64,000 bases of DNA from VAZQ01 sp035293945 (GCA_035293945.1 DATGLV010000028.1:1-64000), one strand, 5' to 3'. Counted from the first letter of the stretch, positions 39,471 to 48,567 are shown. A program made the numbers and translations. Notes: generated by a model from the letters alone, not told the origin.

Positions 39471-39497
39471 AGAAGGGCCGCACTGAGCGGCCCTTCT
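39471..39497. terminator. Bidirectional terminator-like hairpin between convergent genes
   Basis: AGAAGGGCCGC (39471-39481), loop ACTGA, GCGGCCCTTCT (39487-39497): a perfect 11-base stem between the TetR-like gene and the convergent PEP-CTERM-like gene. Confidence 0.75.
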
Positions 39498-39567
39498 GCG
39501 ACCTAGTTGAGTTTCCGGACGGCAACCGATCGCGCCATTCACTTCCCGCGCCAGCCTACAAGGCTAA

Positions 39568-40269
39568 CTAAGCCGCCGAGGCCAGTCGCAGCGGCCGGCC
39601 GGCGAATGCATGCCGCGTTCTTCGGCGACAGAGCATAAGGCCGAAACCCGTCAGCCCGGTCAGCATCATGGTCCACGTATCGGGAATTGGAGTGGCTGTT
39701 GGAAGAGAATAGGTCAGAGTTTCCGGCAGTAAGATGCCACTAACGCGGCTATTATCCAGAACAAATCCCCCGTTCACGCTATCACCTACGACCGCCGTAT
39801 ACGAGAACGGCACCGCGATGGAAGCCGGGAGAGTTCCAGTGTTATTGATTATGCTGTTATAAATGTATGTCGGGGCATTCTGTGCAGCATAATGGTACTG
39901 CTCACCAAAGCCAGTGGTAGTATTTAGGCCATGTATTTCGCCGTCATAGCTTGGAGTTATGCTGAGCGTATGGCCGTTGATCGTCAGTGAGGCCTTGAGG
40001 GCCGGAGACGTCGAACCGAATTCCGTACCCCCGGTCGCATAGTTGTCGTGCGCCGAGCTGAAAGTCGCACCAAGGCTCGTATTGAACACATACACCGCCT
40101 TGTAGGTGTCACCGGTCAGACTGCCGACACCACCGAAGGCGCCGACACTGTCGAAGCCGAGCTCCACTGTGCCGGTATAGGTCACATCCACGATACTTGC
40201 TGATGCTTGTGTGACGGCAGCAAACAGTGTCAATCCAGACGCCAGCCCGGGAATCGCCAGCACGCGCAT
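39568..40269 (-). CDS. Exported PEP-CTERM-like sorting-domain protein
   Basis: 233 residues: signal peptide (about 1-25, ending TQASA), a beta-rich Thr/Ser/Asn-rich middle (VDVTYTGTVELGFDSVGAFGG...), and a C-terminal anchor TPIPDTWTMMLTGLTGFGLMLCRRRTR. The anchor is the PEP-CTERM/MYXO-like layout with a variant PIPDTW motif in place of VPEP. The ATG has GGGAG upstream. Base composition is lower in GC than the neighbours. No exosortase gene is in the window. Confidence 0.8.
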   Translation of the reverse strand: MRVLAIPGLASGLTLFAAVTQASASIVDVTYTGTVELGFDSVGAFGGVGSLTGDTYKAVYVFNTSLGATFSSAHDNYATGGTEFGSTSPALKASLTINGHTLSITPSYDGEIHGLNTTTGFGEQYHYAAQNAPTYIYNSIINNTGTLPASIAVPFSYTAVVGDSVNGGFVLDNSRVSGILLPETLTYSLPTATPIPDTWTMMLTGLTGFGLMLCRRRTRHAFAGRPLRLASAA

Positions 40270-40492
40270 TGCTCTACTCCCGTCATCTGATGCAACTAGT
40301 GACACAACCGGTATCAACGGCTCAGATGCCCGACAACTATCTATTCTGATAGGTTGGCCTGTCGCCTTGGACCTCAAAACAGTTGTGCCGTTCCGATATT
40401 TCCACGTCGCATCACCTGACCGGCCGTTTTCGTACGGCTCCGCGTAGCCGGCTGCAGCCTTTTGCCCCAAGGACGCGCGCCTGTTTTCGGGC

Positions 40493-42034
40493 TCACACCG
40501 GCACCCTGACGGCTGCGCGCAATCCGCCGAGCGGGCTGTCTGACAACAGAATATCGCCGCCGTGCGAGCGGGCGATATCGCGGGCGATGGCGAGGCCGAG
40601 GCCGGTACCGCCCTGATCCTGGTTGCGGGCATCGTCGAGGCGCATGAACGGCTTGAACACGTCCTCGCGCAGATGCGCCGGGATGCCGGGCCCGTTGTCG
40701 TCGATCGTGACCGTGAGCCAGCGGTGATCCCGGCGCCCGGTGATAGAGATGTTGGCCGCATGGCGGGCCGCGTTGGAGACCAGATTGCCGAGGCAACGTT
40801 TGAACGCGGCGGGCCTCACCGTCACGATCGGCTGGCCGTGGAACGCGACGGTGGCGGTGTGGCCATTGCGCTCCACATCGCATTTGAGCTCTTGCAAGAA
40901 CGCCGCCATGTCGGTCGGGGCCGATTGCTCGCCGGTATCGCCGCGCGCAAAGGCAAGATAGGCCTCGAGCATCCGCCCCATTTCGTCCACATCCTTCTTC
41001 ATCCCCTCGATCTCGGGGCTGTCGCCGATCAGCGCGAGCTCGAGCTTGAAGCGCGTCAGGATGGTGCGCAGATCGTGACTGACGCCGGCCAGCATCGCGG
41101 TGCGTTGCTCCATCGCGCGCTCGATGCGAGCCCGCATCTCGATGAAGGCGGCGGCCGCGCGGCGGACCTCGCGCGCTCCGCGCGGGCGGAAATTGGGCAC
41201 GTCGCGGCCCTTGCCGAAGCTTTCGGCCGCGTCCGCGAGACTGACGATCGGCCGGATCTGGTTGCGCAGAAACAGGATGGCGACAGTGAGCAGCACCAGC
41301 GAGGTGCCCACCATCCACATCAGGAAAATATCGGAGTTCGACGCATAGGCGGCGCTGCGGCGGGCAAACACCCGCATGACCGTGCCATCGTCGAGCTTGA
41401 TTCGGATCTCCACCAGCGCCGAGCGCCCGACCGTATCGATCCAGAACGGCCGGCGGATCTGCCGGCCGAGTTCCTCCGACAGCGATTGGTCGAGCAGGGA
41501 GAAGAACGGCTTCGGGCCCGGCGGCGGCAGGTCGGTATCGGGCAGGAAATCGACGACGAGATCGAGCCGTTCCTGGGCGATGCGCCTGAGCAGCGTCCGA
41601 TCACCGTCCTGCGGATAGCCCTTATAGATTTCGATCAGCGCCGCAATGTCCTGCACCACGCCGGCGGAGAGGCGCTGGGTGACCACGTTCCAGTGCCGCT
41701 CCATGAACACGAAGGCCACCACCGACTGCAACACCACCATCGGGACGATGATGATCAGGAGAGCGCGGGCGTAGAGCCCGGTCGGCATCATGCTCCGTAG
41801 CCAGAGGCCGAAGCGGTCATAGAGGCCGTAAAGATGCCGTGCGAAGGGGCGCAGGAACTCCAGCACCGCATTGGCGCGGGCAAGGCTCCCCTCGGGCAGG
41901 AGGCTCAGCAGCCAGGCGACGATACGGTTGTGCAAATCGTGCAGGCGGACCGCAACGCCGCGCAACACCGTCCGCCCGAAATCCGCGCTGGCGCCGCCCA
42001 TCGGAGGTTCCTGCACCGGACGCCGCAAGCTCAT
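40493..42034 (-). CDS. Sensor histidine kinase, EnvZ-like
   Basis: 513 residues. Two transmembrane helices (about 90-110 and 245-265) flank a periplasmic sensor domain. Then HAMP (NQIRPIVSLADAAESFGKGRDV), H-box AGVSHDLRTILTRFKLEL with Ile in place of the usual Pro after HDLRT, N-box LGNLVSNAARHA, G1 DNGPGIP and G2 GGTGLGLAIA. Pairs with the OmpR-type regulator just upstream on the same strand. Start is the ATG with GAGG eight bases upstream; an in-frame ATG 11 codons later is an alternative. Confidence 0.9.
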   Translation of the reverse strand: MSLRRPVQEPPMGGASADFGRTVLRGVAVRLHDLHNRIVAWLLSLLPEGSLARANAVLEFLRPFARHLYGLYDRFGLWLRSMMPTGLYARALLIIIVPMVVLQSVVAFVFMERHWNVVTQRLSAGVVQDIAALIEIYKGYPQDGDRTLLRRIAQERLDLVVDFLPDTDLPPPGPKPFFSLLDQSLSEELGRQIRRPFWIDTVGRSALVEIRIKLDDGTVMRVFARRSAAYASNSDIFLMWMVGTSLVLLTVAILFLRNQIRPIVSLADAAESFGKGRDVPNFRPRGAREVRRAAAAFIEMRARIERAMEQRTAMLAGVSHDLRTILTRFKLELALIGDSPEIEGMKKDVDEMGRMLEAYLAFARGDTGEQSAPTDMAAFLQELKCDVERNGHTATVAFHGQPIVTVRPAAFKRCLGNLVSNAARHAANISITGRRDHRWLTVTIDDNGPGIPAHLREDVFKPFMRLDDARNQDQGGTGLGLAIARDIARSHGGDILLSDSPLGGLRAAVRVPV

Positions 42035-42057
42035 CTCAGGAACCTCAAACAGAAAAG

Positions 42058-42105
42058 CGGCCCCCCACCCCAACCCCGCCGCGCTTGCGGGGGAGGGACG
42101 GGAGG
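42058..42105. repeat. Palindromic REP-like element
   Basis: CCCCACCCCAACCCCGCC then GCGCTTGCGGGGGAGGG, the opposite orientation of the element inside the uvrB C-terminus (23100-23145). Lies between the regulator and kinase genes. Confidence 0.65.
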
Positions 42106-42184
42106 AGGAAGCGCCACTCTGCCTCCGAAACTCGTGTCGAAAGGGTGCCGCGATCTATCACGAACTTCGGAAGGGGGGCACTGG

Positions 42185-42904
42185 TCATGGCGACGTGACC
42201 AGCCGATAGCCGATGCCGCGTACCGTCTGAATCAAAAGCGGATTGGCCGGATCACGCTCGATCTTGCGCCGCAGCCGGTTGACCTGGACATCGACCGCGC
42301 GCTCGCCGATCGCCCCGCCATTGCCGGCGAGCGCGAGGCGCGGCACCGTCTCACCCGGGCTCGCGGCCAAAGCCCGCATCATCTCGCGCTCACGGTCGGT
42401 GAGGCGCACCGTCTCCTCGCCGCGGCGCAGCTCGCCGCGGGCAAAATGAAACACGAAATCCCCGAACCTTACGCTCTCCACCGCGGATACGGCCGGCGGA
42501 CGCGCGCGCTTGAGGATATTGGCGACCCGCAGCGACAGCTCACGCGGCTCGAACGGCTTGCCCACATAATCGTCGGCGCCGATCTCGAGGCCTTCGATGC
42601 GGCTTTCCGCCTCGTCGCGCGCGGTCAGCATCAGGATCGGAACATTGGAGGAGCTGCGCAGCGAGCGCGCGAACTCAAAGCCGGTCTCGCCCGGCATCAT
42701 CACGTCGAGGATCAGGAGATCGAAGCGCAGGCCGGCAATCTTGGCGCGCGCTTCGGCGGCCGTCTCCGCGGTGGTGATGCGATAGCCTTCTGACAGGAGA
42801 TAGCGCGACAGGAGATCACGAATGCGCCGATCGTCATCGACGATCAAAAGATGCGGCGCGTCGTCGGCAAGCACGGCAGATTCAGGCTTGGGGGCCCGCA
42901 TCAT
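42185..42904 (-). CDS. OmpR-family response regulator
   Basis: 239 residues. Receiver domain with acidic pocket LLIVDDDRRI, phospho-acceptor in LLILDVMMPGE, and KPFEPREL. The C-terminal winged-helix output domain reads GDFVFHFARGELRRGEETVRLTDRERE...AIGERAVDVQVNRLRRKIERDP...IQTVRGIGYRL. The start is uncertain among three clustered ATGs; I took the one six bases after GAGGG. Partner of the EnvZ-like kinase downstream. Confidence 0.93.
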   Translation of the reverse strand: MMRAPKPESAVLADDAPHLLIVDDDRRIRDLLSRYLLSEGYRITTAETAAEARAKIAGLRFDLLILDVMMPGETGFEFARSLRSSSNVPILMLTARDEAESRIEGLEIGADDYVGKPFEPRELSLRVANILKRARPPAVSAVESVRFGDFVFHFARGELRRGEETVRLTDREREMMRALAASPGETVPRLALAGNGGAIGERAVDVQVNRLRRKIERDPANPLLIQTVRGIGYRLVTSP

Positions 42905-42968
42905 CGGCATCCCTCGACCGCTGGCACCTTATCAGCAAACCGGCGCCAGCGCCTTTTACGCCAATCAC

Positions 42969-43517
42969 TCATGATCGCGGCCGGCGCGCGCGGCCGGCCC
43001 GGGCGATGAAGCGCAACACACCGTCCCGATTATCGACATCAATCATCGCGGTCAGGAATCGGCACGCGGTGTCGTGCGCGTTCGGCCCGAGCTCGGCGAG
43101 CGCACGGGCGATGCGACCGGACTGCAGCGAGGCCAGCCTGAGCGCCAGCGCCTCCCCCTTGGGGGTCACGAAAAGAAGCCGCTGGCGCCGATCATTGGCG
43201 CCCTCCTTCTGCACGATATAGCCTTGGTCGATCAGTTGCTTGAGCACCCGCCCGAGTGATTGCTTGGTGATCTTCAATATGTCGAGCAGCTCGGCAACCT
43301 TCATCCCTGGATTGCGGTTGACGAAATGCAGGACCCGATGGTGCGCGCGCCCGAAATTGAACTTCGCGAGCACGTCGTCGGGATCGGCGACGAAGTCGCG
43401 ATAGGCAAAGAACAGGAGCTCGATAATGTCCCACACGGACTCGAGCTCAGGCCCGGCATGGTCGCTGGCGGGTGCGGCCGACCGGCCCTCAACGGCTGGA
43501 AAATTTATGTCAGCCAT
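42969..43517 (-). CDS. MarR-family transcriptional regulator
   Basis: 182 residues with a winged helix: FGRAHHRVLHFVNRNPGMKVAELLDILKITKQSLGRVLKQLIDQGYIVQKEGANDRRQRLLFVTPKG, the MarR DNA-binding wing. The start was chosen at MADINF. The frame is open 38 codons further, but a palindrome sits exactly at this ATG, which fits autoregulation. Divergent from ilvE, a frequent arrangement in Hyphomicrobiales. Confidence 0.87.
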   Translation of the reverse strand: MADINFPAVEGRSAAPASDHAGPELESVWDIIELLFFAYRDFVADPDDVLAKFNFGRAHHRVLHFVNRNPGMKVAELLDILKITKQSLGRVLKQLIDQGYIVQKEGANDRRQRLLFVTPKGEALALRLASLQSGRIARALAELGPNAHDTACRFLTAMIDVDNRDGVLRFIARAGRARRPRS

Positions 43518-43526
43518 ATTGACATA
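43506..43526. promoter_or_regulatory. Candidate MarR operator
   Basis: TATGTCA, seven-base spacer, TGACATA: a perfect inverted repeat covering the MarR start codon. Spacing suits a winged-helix dimer. It could regulate marR and the divergent ilvE. Confidence 0.55.
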
Positions 43527-43770
43527 TTTCTCACTGGTGGCTACCGAGAAAGACAAGGCGACGAAGGGATTTCGTAACGACTGGACGTGCCAGTCGGTCC
43601 CCGAAGTGTCAGCATTGCGCCGGTGGCGCAAGCGCGCTCTCTAGACGCCGTTTTGCCGCCGAGGCAGCACGACGGCGTCAACGAAACATAACGGGTGTCG
43701 GGGCGCGACGCAAAAGCGTCCCATACGCGGCAGAAGCGGGACGCGCCGGCAACCCAGCGGAGGAAAAGCC

Positions 43771-44661
43771 ATGGATAAACCTTATGACCGGCTGGACGGC
43801 GTCATTTGGTATGACGGCAAGCTGGTGGCTTGGGGCGAGGCCAATCTCCACGTGCTCTCGCACGGCCTGCACTATGCGAGTTGCGTCTTTGAAGGCGAGC
43901 GTGCCTATGGGGGCGAGATATTCAAGTGTACCCAGCACTCGGAGCGGCTGAAGCGCTCCGCTCAGGTGCTGGATTTCGAAATCCCGTTCTCGGTCGCCGA
44001 GATCGATGCGGCCAAGCGTTTGGTGCTGGAGAGGAACAACCAGCAGGACGCCTATGTGCGCCCGATCGCCTGGCGCGGCTCCGAGCAGATGGGCGTCTCG
44101 GCGCAGCACAACAAGATTCACCTCGCCATCGCGACCTGGCAGTGGCCGAGCTATTTCGACCCGGTGCAGCGCCTCAAGGGCATCCGGCTCGATCTCGCCG
44201 ACTATCGCAGGCCGGATCCAGCGACCGCCCCCACCCAGGCCAAGGCGGCCGGCCTCTACATGATCTGCACCATCTCCAAGCACCGGGCCGAGCGCAAAGG
44301 CTATGCGGATGCGATGATGCTGGACTGGCAGGGCCGCGTCGCCGAATGCACCGGTGCCAATATTTTCTTCACCAAGGACGGCAAGATTCACACGCCCATA
44401 GCCGATTGCTTCCTCGACGGGATCACCCGGCGCACCGTGATCGAGCTGGCGCGCCGGCGCGGCATCGAGGTGATCGAGCGGCGCATCATGCCGGATGAGC
44501 TTGCCGGCTTCCCCGAGTGCTTCATCACCGGCAGCGCTGCGGAAGTCACCGCCGTCTCCGAGATCGCTGACTGGCGGTTCACGCCCGGTGCCATCAGCAA
44601 GCAGCTGATGGATGACTACACCGCCGAGGTGCGCCCGAAAGGCAAAGCCGCAGCAGCCTGA
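43771..44661 (+). CDS. ilvE: Branched-chain amino acid aminotransferase
   Basis: 296-residue class IV PLP enzyme. Motifs: VLSHGLHYASCVFEGERAYGG, YVRPIAWRG, the PLP lysine region SKHRAERKGYADAMMLDWQG, ECTGANIFF, and FLDGITRRTVIELARRRGI. Reversible transamination of Leu, Ile and Val. GCGGAGGAAAAGCC precedes the ATG. Confidence 0.95.
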   Translation: MDKPYDRLDGVIWYDGKLVAWGEANLHVLSHGLHYASCVFEGERAYGGEIFKCTQHSERLKRSAQVLDFEIPFSVAEIDAAKRLVLERNNQQDAYVRPIAWRGSEQMGVSAQHNKIHLAIATWQWPSYFDPVQRLKGIRLDLADYRRPDPATAPTQAKAAGLYMICTISKHRAERKGYADAMMLDWQGRVAECTGANIFFTKDGKIHTPIADCFLDGITRRTVIELARRRGIEVIERRIMPDELAGFPECFITGSAAEVTAVSEIADWRFTPGAISKQLMDDYTAEVRPKGKAAAA

Positions 44662-44684
44662 CGCCGGCCGGCAGGTGCGGCAAC

Positions 44685-45299
44685 TTACGTGGGGTGAACC
44701 TGCTTCGCATGCATGGCGATCACGGCTTCGCCCATGCGCTTGAGCCGCTCGCCCAAGCCCTCGGGGCCGATGCTTTGCGCGGTCACGCGCGCACCCTCGA
44801 GCAAGAGATAGAGCTCGTCCGCTAGGAGCTCGGGCTCGCTCAGGCCAGCCGTGCGGCATAGATCAACCAGCTTCGCCCGCTGCGCGTTCTTGTGCTCTTC
44901 GATCACCCGCCGCGCCGGATGGGCCTTTTCGGGCAGCTCGACCGCCGCGTTGGCAAGCGCGCAACCGCGCTCGTCGTGACTCGCGAGGTGCCCAGCCATT
45001 TCGGCGAGCCAAGCACGTAGCTGAGCCCGCGCGTCCCCCGGGTGAGCAGCAGCATAACGCCCCCAGCAGGAGTCGGCCGCCTTGGCGGCCTGCCGCAGAT
45101 ATTCGGCCACCAGCTCGTCCTTGGATGGGAAGTGCCGGTAGAGGGTCATCTTGTTGGTGCGGGCGGCCTCCGCAATCGCCTCCACCCCGACCGCGCGGAT
45201 GCCGTGCCGGTAAAACAGGTCCGCGGCCGCGGCCAGGATGCGGTCCCGCGGAGCCATGGCGTCCCGCTCAGCAATCTCTTCGGAGGAGGCAGCCTTCAT
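44685..45299 (-). CDS. TetR/AcrR-family transcriptional regulator
   Basis: 204 residues. DNA-binding domain APRDRILAAAADLFYRHGIRAVGVEAIAEAARTNKMTLYRHFPSKDELVAEYL is canonical TetR. C-terminal domain has SHDERGCALANAAVEL and ends AMHAKQVHPT. Divergent from the old-yellow-enzyme gene, with two operator-like repeats between them, so it probably represses that reductase in response to an electrophile. Confidence 0.9.
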   Translation of the reverse strand: MKAASSEEIAERDAMAPRDRILAAAADLFYRHGIRAVGVEAIAEAARTNKMTLYRHFPSKDELVAEYLRQAAKAADSCWGRYAAAHPGDARAQLRAWLAEMAGHLASHDERGCALANAAVELPEKAHPARRVIEEHKNAQRAKLVDLCRTAGLSEPELLADELYLLLEGARVTAQSIGPEGLGERLKRMGEAVIAMHAKQVHPT

Positions 45300-45336
45300 T
45301 TGGCGACCTTGCGACGACCTAGGTCTGAACACCCCC

Positions 45337-45388
45337 TTGACAGGGGTGTTACCGGTCAGTACCTACGTGGGTGTTACCGTTCAGTACC
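45337..45388 (+). promoter_or_regulatory. Promoter with repeated TetR-type operator for the alkene reductase
   Basis: TTGACA (45337-45342) and TACCTA (45360-45365) are 17 bases apart. Overlapping them, GGTGTTACC(G)GTCAGTACC-type 19-mers lie at 45345-45363 and 45370-45388, a 25-base period. ACCGGTCAGT contains the near-palindromic half-sites seen in TetR operators. An AACACCCC/GGGGTGTT inverted repeat also spans the -35 region. Confidence 0.6.
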
Positions 45389-45444
45389 ACAAGACGCCGC
45401 GGTTGTCACGTCACAGCAAGCGGCCAACGTAGGGATCAACATCG

Positions 45445-46584
45445 ATGAGCGAGCAAGCCGCATTGCGCGAGGAGAGCACGATCTCTCCGACACCTCCAAC
45501 CAATTTGCTCTCCCGGTACCGCTTGGGTCCAATCGAGCTGAAGAATCGCCTGGTGATGTCGCCCATGACGCGCAGCCGGGCAATTGCGGGTGCGGTGCAA
45601 AATCCGCTCGCCGCGATCTATTACGCGCAACGGGCGTCCGCAGGACTCATCGTCACGGAGGCGACCCAAGTAAGCCGACAAGGCATAGGCTATATCCGCA
45701 CGCCCGGCATCCACTCGGACGAACAGGTCGCCGGCTGGCGCACAGTGACCGAAGCGGTGCACCGTGCCGGCGGCAGGATCTTTGCCCAGCTCTGGCATGT
45801 GGGCCGCATCTCGCATCCGGATTTTCATGATGGCGCCTTGCCGGTCGCGCCTTCGGCGATCGCGGCGGACGGCGAAGTTTTCACCTCGCGGGGGCGAACC
45901 AAGATGGTGGCGCCGCGTGCGCTCGAGCTCGCCGAGCTGCCGGGGATTGTCGCGCAGTTCGAGAAGGGCGCCGCGAATGCCAAAGCGGCGGGCTTCGACG
46001 GCGTCGAGCTGCATGGTGCCAACGGCTATCTGCTCGATCAGTTTCTGCGCGACGGCACCAACGCCCGCGCCGATGCGTATGGGGGCAGCATCCGCAACCG
46101 CGCGCGCCTGCCGCTCGAGGTCACCGAGGCCGTCGTCGGCGTGCTCGGCGCGGACCGGGTCGGCTACAAGATTTCTCCCAATGGCGTGTTCAATTCCATG
46201 TCCGATTCCGATCCGATCGCGACTTTTGGATATCTGGCCGAGGAGCTGAACCGCCTGCATCTCGCCTACCTGCATGTCACCGAAGGCGTGACCGGACCGA
46301 CAGCGCTGCCGCTCGGCACGAAGCCCGCCGCACCGGTGCTGCGGCAGAAGTTCTCCGGCGCGTTCATCCTCAACGGCGGCTATGACGCACGGTCGGCAGA
46401 AGCCGCCATCGCGCGCGGCCAAGCCGATCTCGTTGCGTTCGGGGTTCCGTTCCTCGCCAATCCGGATCTGCCGTTCCGCTATGCCGAGCACGCCCCGCTC
46501 AATGCGCCGGACCAGGCCACGTTCTATGCGGGCGAGGCCAAAGGCTACGTCGATTATCCGGCGCTCACCGGCGTCGCTGCCTGA
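45445..46584 (+). CDS. Alkene reductase, old yellow enzyme family (NemA/XenB-like)
   Basis: 379-residue FMN-dependent TIM-barrel ene-reductase. Substrate/FMN residues lie in MSPMTRSRA, QLWHVGRISHPDF, VELHGANGYLLDQFLRDGTNARADAYGGS, NGVFNSM and LNGGYDARSAE with AFGVPFLANPDLP. Reduces activated C=C bonds or nitro compounds with NAD(P)H. Controlled, probably, by the divergent TetR. Confidence 0.93.
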   Translation: MSEQAALREESTISPTPPTNLLSRYRLGPIELKNRLVMSPMTRSRAIAGAVQNPLAAIYYAQRASAGLIVTEATQVSRQGIGYIRTPGIHSDEQVAGWRTVTEAVHRAGGRIFAQLWHVGRISHPDFHDGALPVAPSAIAADGEVFTSRGRTKMVAPRALELAELPGIVAQFEKGAANAKAAGFDGVELHGANGYLLDQFLRDGTNARADAYGGSIRNRARLPLEVTEAVVGVLGADRVGYKISPNGVFNSMSDSDPIATFGYLAEELNRLHLAYLHVTEGVTGPTALPLGTKPAAPVLRQKFSGAFILNGGYDARSAEAAIARGQADLVAFGVPFLANPDLPFRYAEHAPLNAPDQATFYAGEAKGYVDYPALTGVAA

Positions 46585-46726
46585 ACCCTTCGTGGCGCCC
46601 TCCCCCCGACGCGCCACGCCGCGCCGGATGGCCGCCTTCCTCCGGGGCCGTCCGGCGCACTCTTTACATTGCCGCATGTTTCCTAAGAGCGGCCGTCAGC
46701 TTTCCGGAACTCCGGAACATGTGCGA

Positions 46727-47677
46727 TCAGTCGCGCACCACGACCAGGCGGTCGTTGCCGGATTCCCCGCCCCACAGCTCGCCGGGCCTTCCCTGTATCT
46801 CGCGGATTTCAGCGCCGCGTTTGTCGCTCGGGAAGGTCGCGAACGTCTCCGTCGCAGGATCGAAGCGCTGGATCGCGTTGGCGGGCCAATCGGTCGCCCA
46901 CACCCGGTCCTTGTCGTCCACATAAACCGCATAGGTGCCGTTGCGGCTCTTCGGCATCAGGTAGGTGGTCCAGGCCTTCTTGACCGGATCGTAGCGCCCC
47001 ACTCCGCCGCCGTTCCAGAAGCTCACCCACAACATGTTCTTCGAATCGGACCAGATGCGGCGTGGCCCGGCGCCACGACGCGGCGGATCGACCACCGTGA
47101 CCGCATGCGTTGCGGTATCGATGTGAGCGATATGATCGCTGGCGAGCGAAGCGTACCAGACCTCGCCGGACGGCGTGGTGGTGATGCCATAAGTGCCGGC
47201 GCCACGCGGCGACGCCCACGCTTCGACTTTACCGACCTTGGGGTCGAGACGACCATACACGCCGCTCTGCCCGGTGAACCAGAGGACGCCAGCATGATCG
47301 AAAGTCGATGTGTTGAGATTGGCGTCGGCGAAATCCTTAGGGAGCGGAAACAGCTTCACCTCATGGGTTGCCGGATCGACGCGCGCGATGGCGTTCTGCC
47401 CGCCTTCGGTGACCCAGGCGGCGCCATCAGGGCCGACGATGACCCCGTGCGGGGCCGCACCACGGCCGAGCGGAATCTTGTCGAGCTTGCCGCTTGAAGG
47501 ATCGAAATGGCCGAGGAAGCCTTGGCTCTGTCCGGTGAACCAGACCCCGCCGTCGCGCGCGGGCGCGACATCGTGCGGATACGAGCCCGAGGGGAGCTGA
47601 TAGTAGCTGACCTGCGCGGATTGCGCGGGCCCGATCGTCAAAGCAATGGCCGCAGCAGCGAATGTCGAACGGATCAT
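46727..47677 (-). CDS. Virginiamycin B lyase-like seven-bladed propeller protein
   Basis: 316 residues with signal peptide (ALTIGPAQS/AQ). Repeated blades such as DGGVWFTGQSQGFLGHFDP, DGAAWVTEGGQNAIARVDP and GVLWFTGQSGVYGRLDP match the Vgb/SMP-30-like pattern. True Vgb opens streptogramin B rings; most chromosomal relatives have no shown resistance role. Exported here, so likely a periplasmic lyase or binding propeller. The ATG is preceded by a GGAGAGCAGCC-like site. Confidence 0.83.
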   Translation of the reverse strand: MIRSTFAAAAIALTIGPAQSAQVSYYQLPSGSYPHDVAPARDGGVWFTGQSQGFLGHFDPSSGKLDKIPLGRGAAPHGVIVGPDGAAWVTEGGQNAIARVDPATHEVKLFPLPKDFADANLNTSTFDHAGVLWFTGQSGVYGRLDPKVGKVEAWASPRGAGTYGITTTPSGEVWYASLASDHIAHIDTATHAVTVVDPPRRGAGPRRIWSDSKNMLWVSFWNGGGVGRYDPVKKAWTTYLMPKSRNGTYAVYVDDKDRVWATDWPANAIQRFDPATETFATFPSDKRGAEIREIQGRPGELWGGESGNDRLVVVRD

Positions 47678-47728
47678 GGCTGCTCTCCTGATTTGATCTT
47701 TCTATTTGATTGATCTCGATCGCATGAC

Positions 47729-48208
47729 TTATTCCGCCGCCGCACTGTCCGGCTTGGTCCAGCGCGCGGCCAGGGCTTCGTCCGATTCCTTGGCCGCAAT
47801 CCAACTTTTGCCGGATGCGCGCTCGACTTCCTTCCAGAAGGGCGCCCGGGTCTTCAGATAGTCCATCAGGAATTCCGCCGCCGCGAAAGCATCATGCCGG
47901 TGCGAGGAGGCCGTGATCACCAGCACGATCTCGGCGCCGGGCTCGATGCGTCCATGCCGGTGAATGATCCGCACGCCGGAGAGCGACCAACGCGTCTGAG
48001 CGGCTTCTACCTGACGGGCAATCTCGGCCTCGGCCATTTCCGGATAGTGCTCGAGCGTCAAAGCCGTGATCGGCTCGCCATTTTCATGACCGCGGCAGAT
48101 TCCCGTGAAGCTCACGACAGCCCCGATATCGGTGCGGCCGCGCCTCAGCGCAGCCACCTCAGCCGCCGCATCAAACGGCTCGGGTTGCAATCGGACGATC
48201 GACGACAT
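47729..48208 (-). CDS. moaE: Molybdopterin synthase catalytic subunit MoaE
   Basis: 159 residues. Family segments: GAVVSFTGICRGHENGEPITALTLEHYPEMAE, RIIHRHGRIEPGAEIVLVITASSHR, and the catalytic lysine region YLKTRAPFWKEVE. With MoaD it adds sulfur to precursor Z. The start has GGAG nine bases upstream; a GTG that overlaps the moaD stop (GTGA) 17 codons earlier is an alternative giving tight coupling. Confidence 0.94.
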   Translation of the reverse strand: MSSIVRLQPEPFDAAAEVAALRRGRTDIGAVVSFTGICRGHENGEPITALTLEHYPEMAEAEIARQVEAAQTRWSLSGVRIIHRHGRIEPGAEIVLVITASSHRHDAFAAAEFLMDYLKTRAPFWKEVERASGKSWIAAKESDEALAARWTKPDSAAAE

Positions 48209-48255
48209 CGGCTGCTGCTCCAATGCATTCCCTTCTGCCCGGGCGCTTGTTCGCT

Positions 48256-48513
48256 TCACCCACCCGTCATGGGCGGAAAGAACGCGATCTCGCGCGCCCC
48301 GGTGATCGCCGCATCGGCCTTGACATGCGTGCGATCGATCGCGGCGCGGATCACCTCCGGGTTTTCGAACGCATGCGCGTATTGGTCACCGCGGCCGGAC
48401 AGCCAACCGATCAAGTCCGCAATGGTGGCAACCGCTGGCGGCGGCTCCACTTCTTCCGCCGGCCTGCCGATCCGTTCGCGCACCCAGGCAAAATACAAAA
48501 GCTTCACGCTCAC
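48256..48513 (-). CDS. moaD: Molybdopterin synthase sulfur-carrier subunit MoaD
   Basis: 85-residue ubiquitin-like carrier ending FFPPMTGG, the C-terminal Gly-Gly that receives the thiocarboxylate. Lies between pgsA and moaE, all on the minus strand. Confidence 0.95.
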   Translation of the reverse strand: MSVKLLYFAWVRERIGRPAEEVEPPPAVATIADLIGWLSGRGDQYAHAFENPEVIRAAIDRTHVKADAAITGAREIAFFPPMTGG

Positions 48514-48567
48514 GCGGTCACACCTCTGGACATAGCGACCAAGAATAACGGGGCCGGGACCCCGGCA

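Noticed and set aside
40270..40761. Open frame joining the PEP-CTERM-like gene to sequence antisense to the kinase
   Set aside because: The upstream part shows no signal peptide or family; the ATG at 40269 has GGGAG and begins a signal peptide.
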